Below are positions 15,504 through 22,383 of a stretch of DNA of 24,447 nt, piece by piece (position 1 is the first letter of the stretch; every line of letters begins with the position of its first letter). Made by a program: the position numbers and the translations under genes. Origin of the DNA: CAZVUW01 sp964629825. GTDB lineage: Bacteria; Actinomycetota; Nitriliruptoria; Euzebyales; Egibacteraceae. The notes beneath the pieces were generated by a model. That model searched no databases and had not been told where the DNA came from. It worked only from the letters and a program-made list of their open reading frames with translations. Location: the NCBI GenBank assembly GCA_964629825.1, contig CAZVUW010000046.1, positions 1 to 24,447 of the forward strand, given 5' to 3'.

Positions 15504-15620
15504 GTGAAGACACACGCTGTCAGCGGCATCGACGCCGCCACGTCCTTCTGCGCCTTCCGCGACCCCAGCCCATCCGGGCCATCGGCCGTGAGCGTGCTGG
15601 CCTTCTCCCGGCACCGTTAG
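15504..15620 (+). CDS. Possible short ORF (38 codons) in the ABC cassette leader
   Basis: GTG 15504 to TAG 15620 encodes 38 residues (VKTHAVSGIDAATSFCAFRD, then PSPSGPSAVSVLAFSRHR). It has one Cys, a Ser/Pro-rich centre and a basic end. It begins about 35 bases after the predicted transcription start and has AGGTG six bases upstream; an in-frame GTG at 15495 is another start. Most third codon positions are G or C, as in the neighbours, but a non-coding GC-rich sequence would look similar. It could be a leader peptide that controls the transporter, a small secreted peptide exported by it, or a chance ORF. No known peptide family is recognised. Confidence 0.35.
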   Translation: MKTHAVSGIDAATSFCAFRDPSPSGPSAVSVLAFSRHR

Positions 15621-15824
15621 GGCGCACGGGCCCCTCCCGGCCCTTCGTCGCAGCTCCCTGACAGCCACCCGGCTCCTGCCGCGCTGATCTCGGCGCGTCC
15701 GCAGCCGGTCGCGGACCGCCCGGCGTCGGGACGAGACCACGATCGCAGCCGCCTCTGCGGCTCTCCCACAGCAGCCCCCTCACAGGCCGATCTGTGCCGC
15801 CAGCGGGACGGCATCGGAGGTCCC
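15621..15824 (+). other. Untranslated leader before the ABC exporter genes
   Basis: These 204 bases hold no other convincing ORF. Small inverted repeats are present: CGGTC-GCG-GACCG (15706-15718), AGCCGC-CTCT-GCGGCT (15747-15762) and CACAG/CTGTG (15781-15785, 15792-15796). None is followed by a T-tract. GGAGGT ending at 15821 is the ribosome site of the first ABC gene. Confidence 0.45.
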
Positions 15825-17639
15825 ATGAAGCAACGCTCCACCCAGGCGTCAGCTCAGCCGTCACATTGGCGCCTCCTGGTTCAGCTCCTGCGTCCGCACC
15901 TGCGCACCGTCGTGCTGCTGGCGGTGGTGCTGGCGGCCAGCTCGGCGCTCCCGCTGGCTGCGCCGCAGCTGCTGCGCGCCTTCGTCGACGCCGCGGTCGC
16001 CGACGCGTCCACGCTGACGCTGGCGGGGGTTGCGCTGGCGTTCATCGCGCTGGGCGCCGGCGCCCAGGTCGCCAGCGTGGGGACGGCCTATGTGGCGACC
16101 CGGCTGGCGTGGGCGGCCACGAACTCCCTGCGCGAGCGCGCCGCGGAGCACGTCCTGCGGCTGGACCTGTCATTCCACGCCGCGCACGCCCCTGGCGCCC
16201 TGGTCGAGCGCGTGGACGGTGACGCGACCGCCATCACCCGCTTCTTCACGGACTTCGTGATCCGCGTCATCGGTGCGGCGCTGACCCTGGCCGGGGCGGT
16301 CCTGCTGGTCGCCCGCGAGGACTGGCGCGTCGGTGCGGCGCTGGGCCTGCTCGTGCTCGTGTCGATCGTCATCGCTGCTCGCCTGCGCGACCGCGCCGTC
16401 CCCCAGACCGCTGCCGAGCGGGCCGCCTTCGCCGACGCCATGGGCCTGGTGGCGGAGCAGCTTGAGGGCTCCGAGGATCTGCGCGCCCTCGGGGCCAGGG
16501 AGCACGCCCTGGCGCGTCACGAGGACGCGGGCGCCAGGCACCTGCGCGCCGCGCTGCGCGCGAACCTGGCCGGTGGCGTCATCTACAGCTGGATGGCCGC
16601 CTTCTTCGCGCTGGCCGCCGCCGGGATGCTGGTGGCGTCCTGGCTGCTGCTGCGCGCGGATGCGATCACCCTCGGGACGGCCCTGCTGCTGTACTCCTAC
16701 ACGCAGGTGGTGCGCACCCCGATCGAGCAGCTCGCGGACGAGCTCGAGGAGGTGCAGGAGGCCGCCGCGGGCGCCGCACGGATGAGCGAGCTGCTGGAGG
16801 AGCGCTCGTCCCTGACGTGGAACGGTCGCAGCCGCCTGCCGCTTGGGGCGCTGGACGTGTCGTTCGAGGGCGTCAGCTTCGCCTACACCGACCGGGCCGC
16901 GGACGGCTCGGCCGTGTCCGGCTCGCGCGTCCTCCACGACGTCAGCCTCAAGGTCCCCGCGGGCGCCGTCGTGGGGCTGGTCGGCTCGTCCGGCAGCGGC
17001 AAGACGACGCTGGCGCGCCTGGCGCTGCGTCTCGTGGACCCGACCGCCGGTGTGGTTCGCATCGGAGGGGTCGACCTGCGGACCGTCGCGCGCTCGTCGC
17101 TGCTCCAGCGCGTCGCCATCGTCACCCAGGACGTCCACCTGCTGGACGGCACGGTCCGCGACAACCTGACCCTCTACGAGTCGGGTCACGACGATGGGCA
17201 GCTCACCGCCCTCCTCACCGACCTCGGTCTGGGGACCTGGGCAGCCGAGCTGCACGACGGGCTGGACACCCCCATGGACGCCGCCCCACCGCTGTCGAGC
17301 GGCCAGGCCCAGCTGCTCGCCATCGGCCGCGCGTTCCTGCGTGACCCGGGGCTGGTCGTCTTGGACGAGGCGTCGGCGCGGATCGACCCCGCCACCGCCG
17401 AGATGGTCGAGGCCGCCCTCGACCGGCTGCTCGCCGGCCGTACCGCCCTGGTCATCGCTCACCGGCTGCGCGCCGTCGAGCGCGCCGACCACGTGGTCGT
17501 CCTCGACCGCGGACATTTGGTCGAGCACGGCCCGCGTGCGGTGCTGGCAGCCGACCCGTCCTCGCGCTACGGCCGCCTGGTCGCCCTGTCGGCGACCGGC
17601 GTTGACCCCGACCTGGACGCCGTGGAGGTATCGAGATGA
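15825..17639 (+). CDS. ABC exporter, half-transporter A (catalytic Glu, LSSGQ signature)
   Basis: A 604-residue type IV ABC exporter half with a six-helix membrane domain (residues ~20-310, beginning LLVQLLRPHLRTVVLLAVVL) fused to an ATPase domain. Walker A is GSSGSGKTT with Lys393; the signature is LSSGQ at 490-494, one residue off the LSGGQ consensus; Walker B LVVLDEASA has the catalytic Glu515; the switch His is in VIAHRLRAV. It moves an unknown substrate out of the cell using ATP. The stop overlaps the start of the next ABC gene by four bases (ATGA), so the two are translationally coupled and should form a heterodimer. GGAGGT before ATG 15825 is a good ribosome site. The gene has its own promoter about 360 bases upstream, opposite in direction to the flanking purine genes. 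Confidence 0.92.
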   Translation: MKQRSTQASAQPSHWRLLVQLLRPHLRTVVLLAVVLAASSALPLAAPQLLRAFVDAAVADASTLTLAGVALAFIALGAGAQVASVGTAYVATRLAWAATNSLRERAAEHVLRLDLSFHAAHAPGALVERVDGDATAITRFFTDFVIRVIGAALTLAGAVLLVAREDWRVGAALGLLVLVSIVIAARLRDRAVPQTAAERAAFADAMGLVAEQLEGSEDLRALGAREHALARHEDAGARHLRAALRANLAGGVIYSWMAAFFALAAAGMLVASWLLLRADAITLGTALLLYSYTQVVRTPIEQLADELEEVQEAAAGAARMSELLEERSSLTWNGRSRLPLGALDVSFEGVSFAYTDRAADGSAVSGSRVLHDVSLKVPAGAVVGLVGSSGSGKTTLARLALRLVDPTAGVVRIGGVDLRTVARSSLLQRVAIVTQDVHLLDGTVRDNLTLYESGHDDGQLTALLTDLGLGTWAAELHDGLDTPMDAAPPLSSGQAQLLAIGRAFLRDPGLVVLDEASARIDPATAEMVEAALDRLLAGRTALVIAHRLRAVERADHVVVLDRGHLVEHGPRAVLAADPSSRYGRLVALSATGVDPDLDAVEVSR

Positions 17640-19387
17640 AGCTGCGCACCCACCGGCTGATGCTGCGTCTGGTGCGCTTCCGCCTGCTGCGCTACCTGAG
17701 CGCGGCCCTCATGTGGGGCACGTGGTGGGCGCTGCCCGCCGGGGTCGGCCTGGCCCTGCGGGCGATCTTCGATGCGCTCGCGGGGCCGGGTGCGACGGGC
17801 TTCGACGTGCCGCTGCTGATCGGGCTGCTCCTGGCGGTCGAGGCGGCCCGTGTTGCCATCTTCTGGCCGGCGATCTTCGTGTTCACCCGCTGGTGGCTCG
17901 AGATCATGACCTGGCTGCGCGCCAACCTGCTGCACGCGCAGCTGGCCAGCGCCCGCGCCGAGGCCGGCGCACCGGTGGCGGATCCCACGGCGGCCCTGCC
18001 GACCTTCCGCGACGACGTCGAGGACGTCGTCCGGTACGCGGACACCTGGCTGGACCTCGGTGGCACGGTCGGCTTCGCCGTGGTGGCCCTGTCGGTCATG
18101 GCGGCGATCGATCCGCTGCTGACGCTGGTGGCGGTGCTGCCGATCGTCGCCGTGACGATCGTCAACCAGCTCCTCGCCCGGCGCATCCGGGCCACCCGAA
18201 TCGCCGACCGCGAGGCCACCGAACGCGTGACCGGCTTCCTCGGCAGCGTCTTCGGCGCCGCGCTGGCGGTGAAGGTGGCCGGCGCCGAGGAGCGTGCCGT
18301 GGCTCAGCTGCGCGCGCGCAACCAGGGTCGGTCGAGGACCGCGTTGCGCGACCGCGTCCTGACCGACGCGCTGAACGCGTTCAGCGCGTCCACCGTCCAC
18401 CTCAGCGTCGGGCTGGTGCTGCTCGCGGTTGCCGGTGACATGCGCTCCGGCGCCTTCTCCCTCGGGGAGCTGGCCCTGTTCGTCAGCTATCTGGACGCCA
18501 TGGCGAGCCTGCCGCGCTGGATCGGCACGGCGCTGCTGCGCCACCGCCACGCCCAGGTGGGCTTCGAGCGCATGTCGGCGCTGCTGCCCCGCCGCGACCC
18601 CGCCGAGGCGGTCGTCCACCGCCCGCTCAGCCTGGCCGGAGGCGAGGCCGCGCGCGCCCGTCCGCGGCCGGGGGTCGTGGCCCCGGCCGACATCCGGCTC
18701 GAGGGTCTGCGCGCCGGCGTCCTGGACGGCGTGGACCTGCACCTGCCCGCGGGCTCGTTCACGGTGGTGTGCGGGCCGGTCGGCAGCGGCAAGTCCACGC
18801 TCCTTCGCGCCCTGCTCGGCCTCGTGCCGCTGGAGGCGGGCACGGTCAGCTGGGACGGCCGCGCCGTCGCGGACCTGGCGGCGCACATGACGCCGCCGCG
18901 CGCCGCCTACGTCTCCCAGGTGCCGCGCCTGTTCGCCGGGACGCTGCGGGAGAACCTCACCCTCGGGCTGGAGACAAGCCCGCGGCAGCTCGACGAGGCC
19001 CTGCGCGTGGCGGCGCTGGACGAGGACCTGGCGCGGCTGCCCGACGGCCTGGACACGCGGATCGGAGCGCGCGGTGTGCGGTTGTCCGGTGGCCAGCTCC
19101 AGCGCACGGCGACCGCTCGCGCCCTGGTGGCCGCTCCGGCCCTGCTGGTGCTCGACGACCTGTCCAGCGCACTGGACGCGCGCACCGAGCGGCTGGTGTG
19201 GGAGCGTCTGCGCGCGGCGGTCGACTGCACCTGCCTGGTGGTGTCGCACCGACCGGCCGCGCTGGAGCGCGCCGACCAGGTGGTGCTGCTCGACGGCGGC
19301 CGGGTCGTGGCGGCGGGCTCCCCCGCCGAGCTGCGCGCCCGCGGGCTGGACCCGCTGCGGCCTGCAACGCCGGCCGGCCGGCTGTAG
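17636..19387 (+). CDS. ABC exporter, half-transporter B (LSGGQ, Glu replaced by Asp)
   Basis: A 583-residue ABC exporter half: membrane domain (residues ~15-300, with ALMWGTWWALPAGVGLALRA and VGFAVVALSVMAAIDPLL), then an ATPase domain with Walker A GPVGSGKST (Lys386), canonical signature LSGGQ at 483-487, and Walker B LLVLDDLSSALD in which Asp508 takes the place of the catalytic Glu. The switch His is in VVSHRPAAL. With its partner this gives one complete ATP site (A's Walker residues with B's LSGGQ) and one degenerate site (B's Asp with A's LSSGQ), as in known heterodimeric exporters such as TM287/288. The substrate is unknown; no biosynthetic or immunity gene adjoins it. It ends 31 bp from the convergent purQ stop, where a short GC palindrome may act as terminator. 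Confidence 0.92.
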   Translation: MKLRTHRLMLRLVRFRLLRYLSAALMWGTWWALPAGVGLALRAIFDALAGPGATGFDVPLLIGLLLAVEAARVAIFWPAIFVFTRWWLEIMTWLRANLLHAQLASARAEAGAPVADPTAALPTFRDDVEDVVRYADTWLDLGGTVGFAVVALSVMAAIDPLLTLVAVLPIVAVTIVNQLLARRIRATRIADREATERVTGFLGSVFGAALAVKVAGAEERAVAQLRARNQGRSRTALRDRVLTDALNAFSASTVHLSVGLVLLAVAGDMRSGAFSLGELALFVSYLDAMASLPRWIGTALLRHRHAQVGFERMSALLPRRDPAEAVVHRPLSLAGGEAARARPRPGVVAPADIRLEGLRAGVLDGVDLHLPAGSFTVVCGPVGSGKSTLLRALLGLVPLEAGTVSWDGRAVADLAAHMTPPRAAYVSQVPRLFAGTLRENLTLGLETSPRQLDEALRVAALDEDLARLPDGLDTRIGARGVRLSGGQLQRTATARALVAAPALLVLDDLSSALDARTERLVWERLRAAVDCTCLVVSHRPAALERADQVVLLDGGRVVAAGSPAELRARGLDPLRPATPAGRL

Positions 19388-19418
19388 GGCCGCCGCGCTC
19401 GGTCGGCGCCGGCCGCGC

Positions 19419-20105
19419 TCAGCCGGTCCGCTCGAGCGTCCGCTCCACGGCCGCGGCCAGCAGGGCGCGCCCATCGGTCGAGCCCAGCAGGGCGTCGACG
19501 GCGTGCTCGGGGTGCGGCATCAGCCCGGCCACGTTGCCGGCCGGGTTGGTGACCCCGGCGATGCCGGCGACCGAGCCGTTCGGGTTGGCCTCGGCGGTCA
19601 CCCGGCCCGCGGCGTCGCAGTAGCGCACGAGGATCTGGCCAGCGGCGGCCAGGCCGTCCGGGTCGGGGTGCACGAAGCGGCCCTCGCCGTGCTTGACCGG
19701 CACCTGGAGAACCGTGCCGGGCCGCGCGGAGCACCAGACGCCGCCGCCCTCCACGAGCAGGTGCTGGTCGCGGTGGACGAAGCGCAGGTCGGCGTTGCGG
19801 GTGAGCGCGCCGGGCAGGAGCCCGGCCTCGCACAGGACCTGGAAGCCGTTGCAGATGCCGAGCACGGCGCCGCCGCGCTCGGCGAACTCGACCACGGCGC
19901 CCATGACCGGCGAGAAGCGCGCGATCGCACCTGCCCGCAGGTAGTCGCCATAGCTGAAGCCGCCGGGGACGATCACCGCGTCGACGCCGGCGAGGTCGGC
20001 CTCGCCATGCCACAGGAGCACCGGCTCGGAGCCGAGGACCTCCACGGCGTAGGCCGCGTCGCGGTCGTCGCAGGAACCCGGGAACTGCACCACGCCCACT
20101 CGCAT
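19419..20105 (-). CDS. purQ: FGAM synthetase glutaminase subunit PurQ
   Basis: A 228-residue class I glutamine amidotransferase that feeds ammonia to PurL for FGAM synthesis. The N-terminus VGVVQFPGSCDDRD, the oxyanion region VPGGFSYGDYLRAGA, nucleophile Cys85 in LGICNGFQVL, and His198/Glu200 in LMPHPEHAVD complete the catalytic triad. The length is normal. The ATG at 20105 has no Shine-Dalgarno; TACGCT lies seven bases upstream, which suggests it has its own near-leaderless promoter although it follows purS and a membrane protein gene on the same strand (46-bp gap). purL, its usual neighbour, is 4 kb further on. Confidence 0.96.
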   Translation of the reverse strand: MRVGVVQFPGSCDDRDAAYAVEVLGSEPVLLWHGEADLAGVDAVIVPGGFSYGDYLRAGAIARFSPVMGAVVEFAERGGAVLGICNGFQVLCEAGLLPGALTRNADLRFVHRDQHLLVEGGGVWCSARPGTVLQVPVKHGEGRFVHPDPDGLAAAGQILVRYCDAAGRVTAEANPNGSVAGIAGVTNPAGNVAGLMPHPEHAVDALLGSTDGRALLAAAVERTLERTG

Positions 20106-20112
20106 GGGCTAG

Positions 20113-20118
20113 AGCGTA
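20113..20118 (-). promoter_or_regulatory. -10 box for purQ
   Basis: TACGCT (TANNNT type) on the minus strand, seven bases before the purQ ATG, fits a leaderless or near-leaderless start. No -35 is obvious. Confidence 0.4.
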
Positions 20119-20151
20119 GCGCCGACGGATGCCGCACCGATCACGGGCGGC

Positions 20152-20895
20152 TCAGCGGTACCCGGCCTCCCGCAGCGCCGCCAGCGGGTCGGGCAGCGCC
20201 AGGACCTCTTCGGCGTCCTCGCAGCCGCGGCTGGGCGGCTCCGAGCCGAGGAGCCGATCGCAGACGTACGCCTCGACCTCGCGTGCCCGCAGTGCGGTGT
20301 CCGCGCTGCGCGGGTCGCCGGCCAGCATCACCGCGTCGTGGGCGACCACGGGTGCGATCCAGCGCGGCTGAGCCATCTGGACGAACTTGGAGTTCACCAG
20401 GATCCGCGGCGGGTCCGCCTCCAGATCGCCGGCCGAGTCCACCCCGGTCGAGGCGAAGACCGCGAAGCGCACCACCCCGCCGGACTGCGCGAAGCTGCTC
20501 AGGGCCGCGCGCGCGTCGTCGGGCAGCGGCGTGTTGCACAGCCCCGCCAGGGCCCGGCGCAGCAGGTTCTGGTCGGCGTCGGTGCCGGCGATCTGGATGC
20601 CCGCCAGCAGGTCGCAGGGGGCGTCGTAGGTGACCGGCGGGTTGTCGCCGATGACCAGGTCTCCCACGTCGTGCGTCAGCCCCCCGGCCGGCGGCGGTCG
20701 CCGCTGCGCGGGCGCGAGCTCCTCGGGGCCGAAGAACGCCAACGCGGCCACGAGGGTCACCAGCGCGGCGATCACCGCGACGATGGCGAGCAGGACGAAC
20801 CAGCGCGGCAGGAGGGGCTCGTTCAGCTCACCGACGGGCGCGTCGGCCCACGGGTCCTCCCCGCTGTGCTCGATCGGCCGTACCGGCCTGCCCAT
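20152..20895 (-). CDS. Membrane-anchored protein of unknown function between purS and purQ
   Basis: A 247-residue protein with one membrane helix (residues 32-55, WFVLLAIVAVIAALVTLVAA) after a short acidic cytoplasmic N-terminus; the rest should lie outside the membrane. The outer domain has four Cys (94, 120, 212, 225), enough for two disulfides. The run RILVNSKFV, RWIAPVVAHDAVMLAGDP, then REVEAYVCDRL resembles the zinc-site layout of small gluzincin metallopeptidases, but HExxH is replaced by His186-Asp-Ala-Val-Met190, so it would be a non-catalytic relative if related at all (inference). The ATG overlaps the purS stop (TGATG) and GGAG lies five bases upstream, so it is cotranscribed and coupled with purS. 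I do not recognise a named family. Confidence 0.7.
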   Translation of the reverse strand: MGRPVRPIEHSGEDPWADAPVGELNEPLLPRWFVLLAIVAVIAALVTLVAALAFFGPEELAPAQRRPPPAGGLTHDVGDLVIGDNPPVTYDAPCDLLAGIQIAGTDADQNLLRRALAGLCNTPLPDDARAALSSFAQSGGVVRFAVFASTGVDSAGDLEADPPRILVNSKFVQMAQPRWIAPVVAHDAVMLAGDPRSADTALRAREVEAYVCDRLLGSEPPSRGCEDAEEVLALPDPLAALREAGYR

Positions 20896-21137
20896 CAGCG
20901 CTCCACGCGATAGGTGAAGGTCTCGATCACGGGGTTGGCCAGCAGCCGGCCCGCCATCTCCTCGACGCGCGCCTCTAGGTCGTCGCCGTCCTCAAGCACC
21001 AGCTCGATGTGCTTGCCGACGCGCACGGAGCTGACGCCCGCGAACCCGAGCTGGGGAAGGGAGCGCTCCAGCGCCTGCCCCTGCGGGTCGAGGATCTCGT
21101 CCTTGAGCATCACGTCGATCTTGACGGTCACGGCCAT
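20895..21137 (-). CDS. purS: FGAM synthetase subunit PurS
   Basis: An 80-residue PurS, the small structural subunit that bridges PurL and PurQ and helps channel ammonia. Family features are VTVKIDVMLKDEILDPQGQA, LPQLGFAGVSSVRVGKHIEL and the ending VIETFTYRV. The length is typical. It starts 15 bp after the purC stop and its stop codon overlaps the ATG of the membrane protein gene, so purC-purS-membrane protein form one operon. Confidence 0.95.
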   Translation of the reverse strand: MAVTVKIDVMLKDEILDPQGQALERSLPQLGFAGVSSVRVGKHIELVLEDGDDLEARVEEMAGRLLANPVIETFTYRVER

Positions 21138-21152
21138 GTCAGGTCTTTCCGT

Positions 21153-22037
21153 TCACAGCGGCCGGCCCGTGAGGCGCTCGTGCACCTCGAGGTAGCGGGC
21201 GCGCGTGCGCTCGACCACCTCGGGGGGCAGCTCCGGGCCAGGAGCGGTCTTGTCCCAGGGCTGGCGTTCCAGCCAGTCGCGGATGATCTGCTTGTCGAAG
21301 GACGGCTGGGGGCCGCCGGGCCGGTACTCGTCCGCCGGCCAGAAGCGCGAGGAGTCGGGCGTCAGCACCTCGTCGCACAGGGTCAGCTCCCCGTCGACCA
21401 GGCCGAACTCCAGCTTGGTGTCGGCGAGCAGGATCCCGCGCTCGGCGGCGTGAGCGCTGGCGATCCGGAAGATCTCCAGGGTCAGCTCGCGCAGGCGCTC
21501 GGCCAGCGGCGCGCCGACCAGGGCGACGACGTCGTCGAAGGAGATGTTCTCGTCGTGACCCTCGGCGGCCTTGGTGGCGGGGGTGAAGATCGGCTCGGGC
21601 AGCTGCTCGGACTCGCGCAGCCCCGCCGGGATCGGCACGCCGCAGATCCGCCCCGAGGCCAGGTAGTCCTTCCAGCCCGACCCCGCCAGATAGCCCCGTG
21701 CGACGCACTCGACCGGCAGCATCTCGGCGCGCCGGCACAGCATCGCCCGACCCCGCAGGTCCTCCGCCACCGCGCTCAGCGCGGATGGCAGGTCGGCCAC
21801 ATCGGTGGACAGGAGGTGGTTGGGGACCACGTCGGCGAGCACGGAGGTCAGCCAGTACTCGGTCAGCGAGGTCAGCACGCGCCCCTTGTCCGGGATGGGG
21901 GTCGGCAGGACGACGTCGAAGGCGCTCACGCGATCGGTGGCCACAAGGAGCAGGCGGTCGTCGTCGAGCGCGTAAAGCTCTCGCACCTTGCCCGAGCCCA
22001 CGCGTTCGACCCCCGGGAGCGCGGACAGGTCGATCAT
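21153..22037 (-). CDS. purC: SAICAR synthetase
   Basis: A 294-residue phosphoribosylaminoimidazole-succinocarboxamide synthase, which joins CAIR and aspartate with ATP in the cytoplasm. Recognised segments are GSGKVRELYALDDDRLLLVA, TDRVSAFDVVLPTPIPDKG, MLPVECVARGYLAGSGWKDY, ADTKLEFGLVDGELTLCDEV, and TPDSSRFWP with SFDKQIIRDWL. The length fits the ~300-residue bacterial form. ATG 22037 has no ribosome site; TAGCCT lies six bases upstream, the layout of a leaderless transcript. It heads the purC-purS-membrane protein-purQ run and is divergent from acylphosphatase. Confidence 0.97.
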   Translation of the reverse strand: MIDLSALPGVERVGSGKVRELYALDDDRLLLVATDRVSAFDVVLPTPIPDKGRVLTSLTEYWLTSVLADVVPNHLLSTDVADLPSALSAVAEDLRGRAMLCRRAEMLPVECVARGYLAGSGWKDYLASGRICGVPIPAGLRESEQLPEPIFTPATKAAEGHDENISFDDVVALVGAPLAERLRELTLEIFRIASAHAAERGILLADTKLEFGLVDGELTLCDEVLTPDSSRFWPADEYRPGGPQPSFDKQIIRDWLERQPWDKTAPGPELPPEVVERTRARYLEVHERLTGRPL

Positions 22038-22043
22038 GCGGTC

Positions 22044-22049
22044 AGGCTA
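22044..22049 (-). promoter_or_regulatory. -10 box of a leaderless promoter for purC
   Basis: TAGCCT (TANNNT type) on the minus strand is followed by six bases and then the purC ATG, so the start codon would be at the 5' end of the mRNA. TTGGGC lies 19 bp further upstream as a poor -35. Confidence 0.5.
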
Positions 22050-22101
22050 CTGCGGGGCCGCCGCCGCGGCCCAACGGGGTGCGTCGCGCTGCGGCGCCGG
22101 G

Positions 22102-22107
22102 TAGACC
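22102..22107 (+). promoter_or_regulatory. Possible -10 box for acylphosphatase
   Basis: TAGACC lies six bases before ATG 22114. It lacks the last T of TANNNT but has the same spacing as the leaderless candidates, and no Shine-Dalgarno is seen for this gene. Confidence 0.3.
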
Positions 22108-22113
22108 ATTTGC

Positions 22114-22383
22114 ATGGAGCGTCGCCGCATCGTCGTGTCGGGCCGGGTCCAGGGCGTGTTCTTCCGCGCCGCCACCGCAGACGTGGCGCGCCGCGCCGGC
22201 TGCACCGGATGGGCGCGGAACCTTCCCGACGGCCGGGTCGAGGTCGAGGTGCAGGGCTCGCCGGAGGCCGTCGAGGAAGTGCTGCGCTTCTGCCGCAGCG
22301 GGCCGCCGCAAGCGCGCGTGGATGACGTCGAGGTCCAGCCGCTGCCCATCCGGGACGGCGACCGTGGCTTCGTGATCGCATGA
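22114..22383 (+). CDS. acyP: Acylphosphatase
   Basis: An 89-residue acylphosphatase, which hydrolyses acyl phosphates such as carbamoyl or acetyl phosphate. The phosphate loop GRVQGVFFR (10-18) supplies catalytic Arg18, and Asn36 in WARNLPDG supplies the second catalytic residue; VEVEVQGSPEAVEEVL and the C-terminal GFVIA complete the fold. The length is typical (~90). Its stop overlaps the ATG of the following LigD-type polymerase gene by four bases (ATGA), which is an unusual pairing. It is divergent from purC, 76 bp away. Confidence 0.93.
   Translation: MERRRIVVSGRVQGVFFRAATADVARRAGCTGWARNLPDGRVEVEVQGSPEAVEEVLRFCRSGPPQARVDDVEVQPLPIRDGDRGFVIA

Noticed and set aside
15504..15620. Short ORF as a lanthipeptide or other RiPP precursor
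   Set aside because: It has a single Cys, no recognised leader or modification motif, and no modifying enzyme nearby. It was kept only as a low-confidence ORF.
14697..15740. purL as a frameshifted pseudogene
   Set aside because: The frame change coincides exactly with the 10-N gap and both flanks are perfectly conserved, so it is an assembly artefact.
17567..19474. Minus-strand ORF of 635 codons opposite the second ABC gene
   Set aside because: Composition is Arg/Gln/His/Gly-rich with no motif; the plus strand encodes complete ABC exporter motifs.
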